From the NCBI GenBank assembly GCA_963747005.1, contig CAVVDT010000007.1, positions 428,782-492,781 of the forward strand: a DNA stretch of 64,000 nucleotides. The letters run 5' to 3'. The DNA comes from CAVVDT01 sp963747005 (GTDB lineage Bacteria; Pseudomonadota; Alphaproteobacteria; Rhizobiales; Aestuariivirgaceae). Shown in pieces: positions 62,483 to 64,000 of the stretch. Every line of letters begins with the position of its first letter. Positions within the stretch are counted from its first letter, which is position 1. Under the pieces are notes generated by a model, which worked only from the letters and a program-made list of their open reading frames with translations, was not told where the DNA came from and did not search any database. Both the position numbers and the translations under genes were made by a program.

Positions 62483-63979
62483 CTAGCGAAATGCGGTCTC
62501 GGCGAAGCTTCGCAGCTTGCGCGAATGAAGGCGTTCCCGCTCCTGAGATTTAAGCTTCTCCAGCGCCCGCAATCCAATCTCGAGATGCTGACCGACCCGC
62601 TGCCGGTAGAATTCACCAGCCATTCCGGCAAGCTTGATCTCACCATGGATAGGCTTGTCCGAAACGCAAAGGAGAGTGCCATAGGGCACCCGGAAGCGAA
62701 AGCCGTTGGCAGCGATTGCTGCCGATTCCATATCGAGCGCGATGGCACGCGACTGCGACAGCCGCCGGATGATGGCGGGATCGCCAATCTCCCAGTTGCG
62801 ATTGTCCACGCTCGCCACTGTCCCGGTGCGCATCACGTGCTTGAGCTCGAAGCCGGAGAGACCTGTCACCTCGCCGACCGACTGTTCAAGAGCGACCTGC
62901 ATCTCCGCCAGGGCCGGGATTGGTACCCACAGCGGCAGTTCCTGATCCAGGACGTGGTCTTCCCTCACGTAGCCATGGGCGAGAACGTAGTCGCCAAGCT
63001 TCTGCGTGGTCCTGAGGCCCGCACAATGACCCAGCATCAGCCAGGCATGCGGCCGCAACACGGCAACATGGTCGGTCATGGTTCTGGCGTTGGACGGACC
63101 GGTGCCGATGTTGATGAGAGTAATCCCTCGCTGGCCGGGTTCGGCAAGATGATAGGCCGGCATCTGTGGCAGGCGTTCAAGGGCCGTTCCGGACGTGCCT
63201 CCGCCCAGGCGCTTGTTGTGCGTGATGACATTGCCGGGCTCGATGAAGGCATCGCAATGAGGATGGCCTGCCTCCATGCGCTCGTGACACAAGCGCGCAA
63301 AGGTATCGACGTAGAACTGATAGTTGGTGAAGATAACGAAATTCTGGAAGTGCTCCGGATCGGTGCCGGTGTAGTGATAGAGCCGGTGCAGTGAATAATC
63401 GATGCGCGCAGCGCGGAACAGGGCCAACGGTTCCGGAGCGCCAGGCGGCACTGGCAGCATGCCGTTGGCAATTGCATCGTCCATGGCAGCGAGATCGGGT
63501 GTGTCGAAAACATCGCGCAGCGGCCGGTCAACCACCGGCTGCTCGCTGCCAGAATGCATCCAATCGATGTTGATGTCGCGGTGATGGGCAAAATGAACAG
63601 GGATTGGTTCACTCGACTGGCCGACCTCGACGGCCACTCCGTGGTTCTCGATCAACAGTCCGATCTGTTCCGTCAGGTAGGCCCGGAACAGATCGGGCCG
63701 GGTCACCGTGGTCTCGTGCACACCCGGGCCGGCGACGAAGCCATACGAAAGCCGCGAATCAAGGCGCGCATGGCTCGAGGTCGTGACACGCACAAATGGA
63801 TAGGTGGCGCGCACGCGGGTCGTGAACGCCTGGCCGTTGGCAAATGCGGCGAACTGATCGCGGAGGAAGCTAGTGTTGCGCTCGTAGATTTCATCAAGAC
63901 GGGCGACTGCCGCGGCAGCGTCGGCAAAGGCTTCGGTCGCGATGGGCGGCGGGGTGAGGTTGCTCAGAGTGGTGGTCAT
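62483..63979 (-). CDS. amn: AMP nucleosidase
   Basis: A 498-residue enzyme splitting AMP into adenine and ribose 5-phosphate. An N-terminal Amn regulatory domain (about 20-190: TTSSHARLDSRLSYGFV, PIPVHFAHHRDINID) precedes the purine-nucleoside-phosphorylase-like catalytic domain (about 230-470: LINIGTGPSNARTMTDH, LMLGHCAGLR, LDMESAAIAANGFRF, LCVSDKPIHGE). This is the long AMP nucleosidase type; the catalytic Asp in VSDKP is present. Its ATG is near the right window edge and the core genome seems to resume here. Confidence 0.93.
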   Translation of the reverse strand: MTTTLSNLTPPPIATEAFADAAAAVARLDEIYERNTSFLRDQFAAFANGQAFTTRVRATYPFVRVTTSSHARLDSRLSYGFVAGPGVHETTVTRPDLFRAYLTEQIGLLIENHGVAVEVGQSSEPIPVHFAHHRDINIDWMHSGSEQPVVDRPLRDVFDTPDLAAMDDAIANGMLPVPPGAPEPLALFRAARIDYSLHRLYHYTGTDPEHFQNFVIFTNYQFYVDTFARLCHERMEAGHPHCDAFIEPGNVITHNKRLGGGTSGTALERLPQMPAYHLAEPGQRGITLINIGTGPSNARTMTDHVAVLRPHAWLMLGHCAGLRTTQKLGDYVLAHGYVREDHVLDQELPLWVPIPALAEMQVALEQSVGEVTGLSGFELKHVMRTGTVASVDNRNWEIGDPAIIRRLSQSRAIALDMESAAIAANGFRFRVPYGTLLCVSDKPIHGEIKLAGMAGEFYRQRVGQHLEIGLRALEKLKSQERERLHSRKLRSFAETAFR

Positions 63980-64000
63980 ATCGGGTGCACGAGCCTGGAA

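Overview
The window is high-GC (about two-thirds G+C by eye) chromosomal DNA of an alphaproteobacterium, most likely order Hyphomicrobiales (Rhizobiales). This rests on the order djlA-like, amidase, rnpB, division/cell-wall (dcw) cluster, bamD, recN, ligA; on alphaproteobacterial families (DUF3489, extensin-like lipoprotein, DUF1638); and on intergenic palindromes of a type familiar from Rhizobiales genomes. I cannot name a genus.

1-19.4 kb is a scattered one-carbon/methionine region. It holds the C-terminal end of a homocysteine S-methyltransferase-like protein, a free-standing corrinoid protein, a DUF1638 protein, an MTHFR C-terminal-domain protein overlapping metF, a hydantoinase/oxoprolinase-like protein, and an ArsR-methyltransferase fusion of the SahR type (SAM-cycle regulator). 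Together these look like parts of a split, B12-dependent methionine synthase. Interleaved are two HupE/UreJ proteins, a cysteine desulfurase-like enzyme, a DUF1326-DUF2182-DUF1326 operon, an RTX protein on apparently inserted DNA, a kynurenine-formamidase-like cyclase, a four-EamA-domain transporter fusion, a PAS/PAS histidine kinase with receiver, and a GST.

19.6-33.2 kb holds MlaA with three MlaC-like proteins (but no Mla ABC transporter genes), a racemase/enoyl-CoA hydratase pair, a TrmO-like tRNA methyltransferase, an alpha/beta hydrolase, a full-length 5-oxoprolinase, an extensin-like lipoprotein, and a tight djlA-like/amidase/amidohydrolase run.

33.2-55.1 kb is rnpB followed by the dcw cluster, all on the plus strand: rsmH, ftsL, ftsI, murE, murF, mraY, murD, ftsW, murG, murC, murB, ddl, ftsQ, ftsA, ftsZ, then bamD and recN. 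mraZ, expected between rnpB and rsmH, is absent and a 267-bp inverted-repeat element sits there. lpxC, common between ftsZ and bamD, is also absent.

55.1-57.7 kb is a strikingly altered ligA with three -1 frameshifts and an AT-rich internal block carrying about 170 extra codons. 57.7-62.5 kb is a gene-poor accessory stretch: one intact DUF3489 gene, two decayed DUF3489-containing direct repeats, a broken gene with a zinc-ribbon-like end, and a two-gene XRE regulator/AlbA_2 module between the repeats. The window closes with AMP nucleosidase (amn). No tRNA, CRISPR array, recognisable transposase or integrase was seen.
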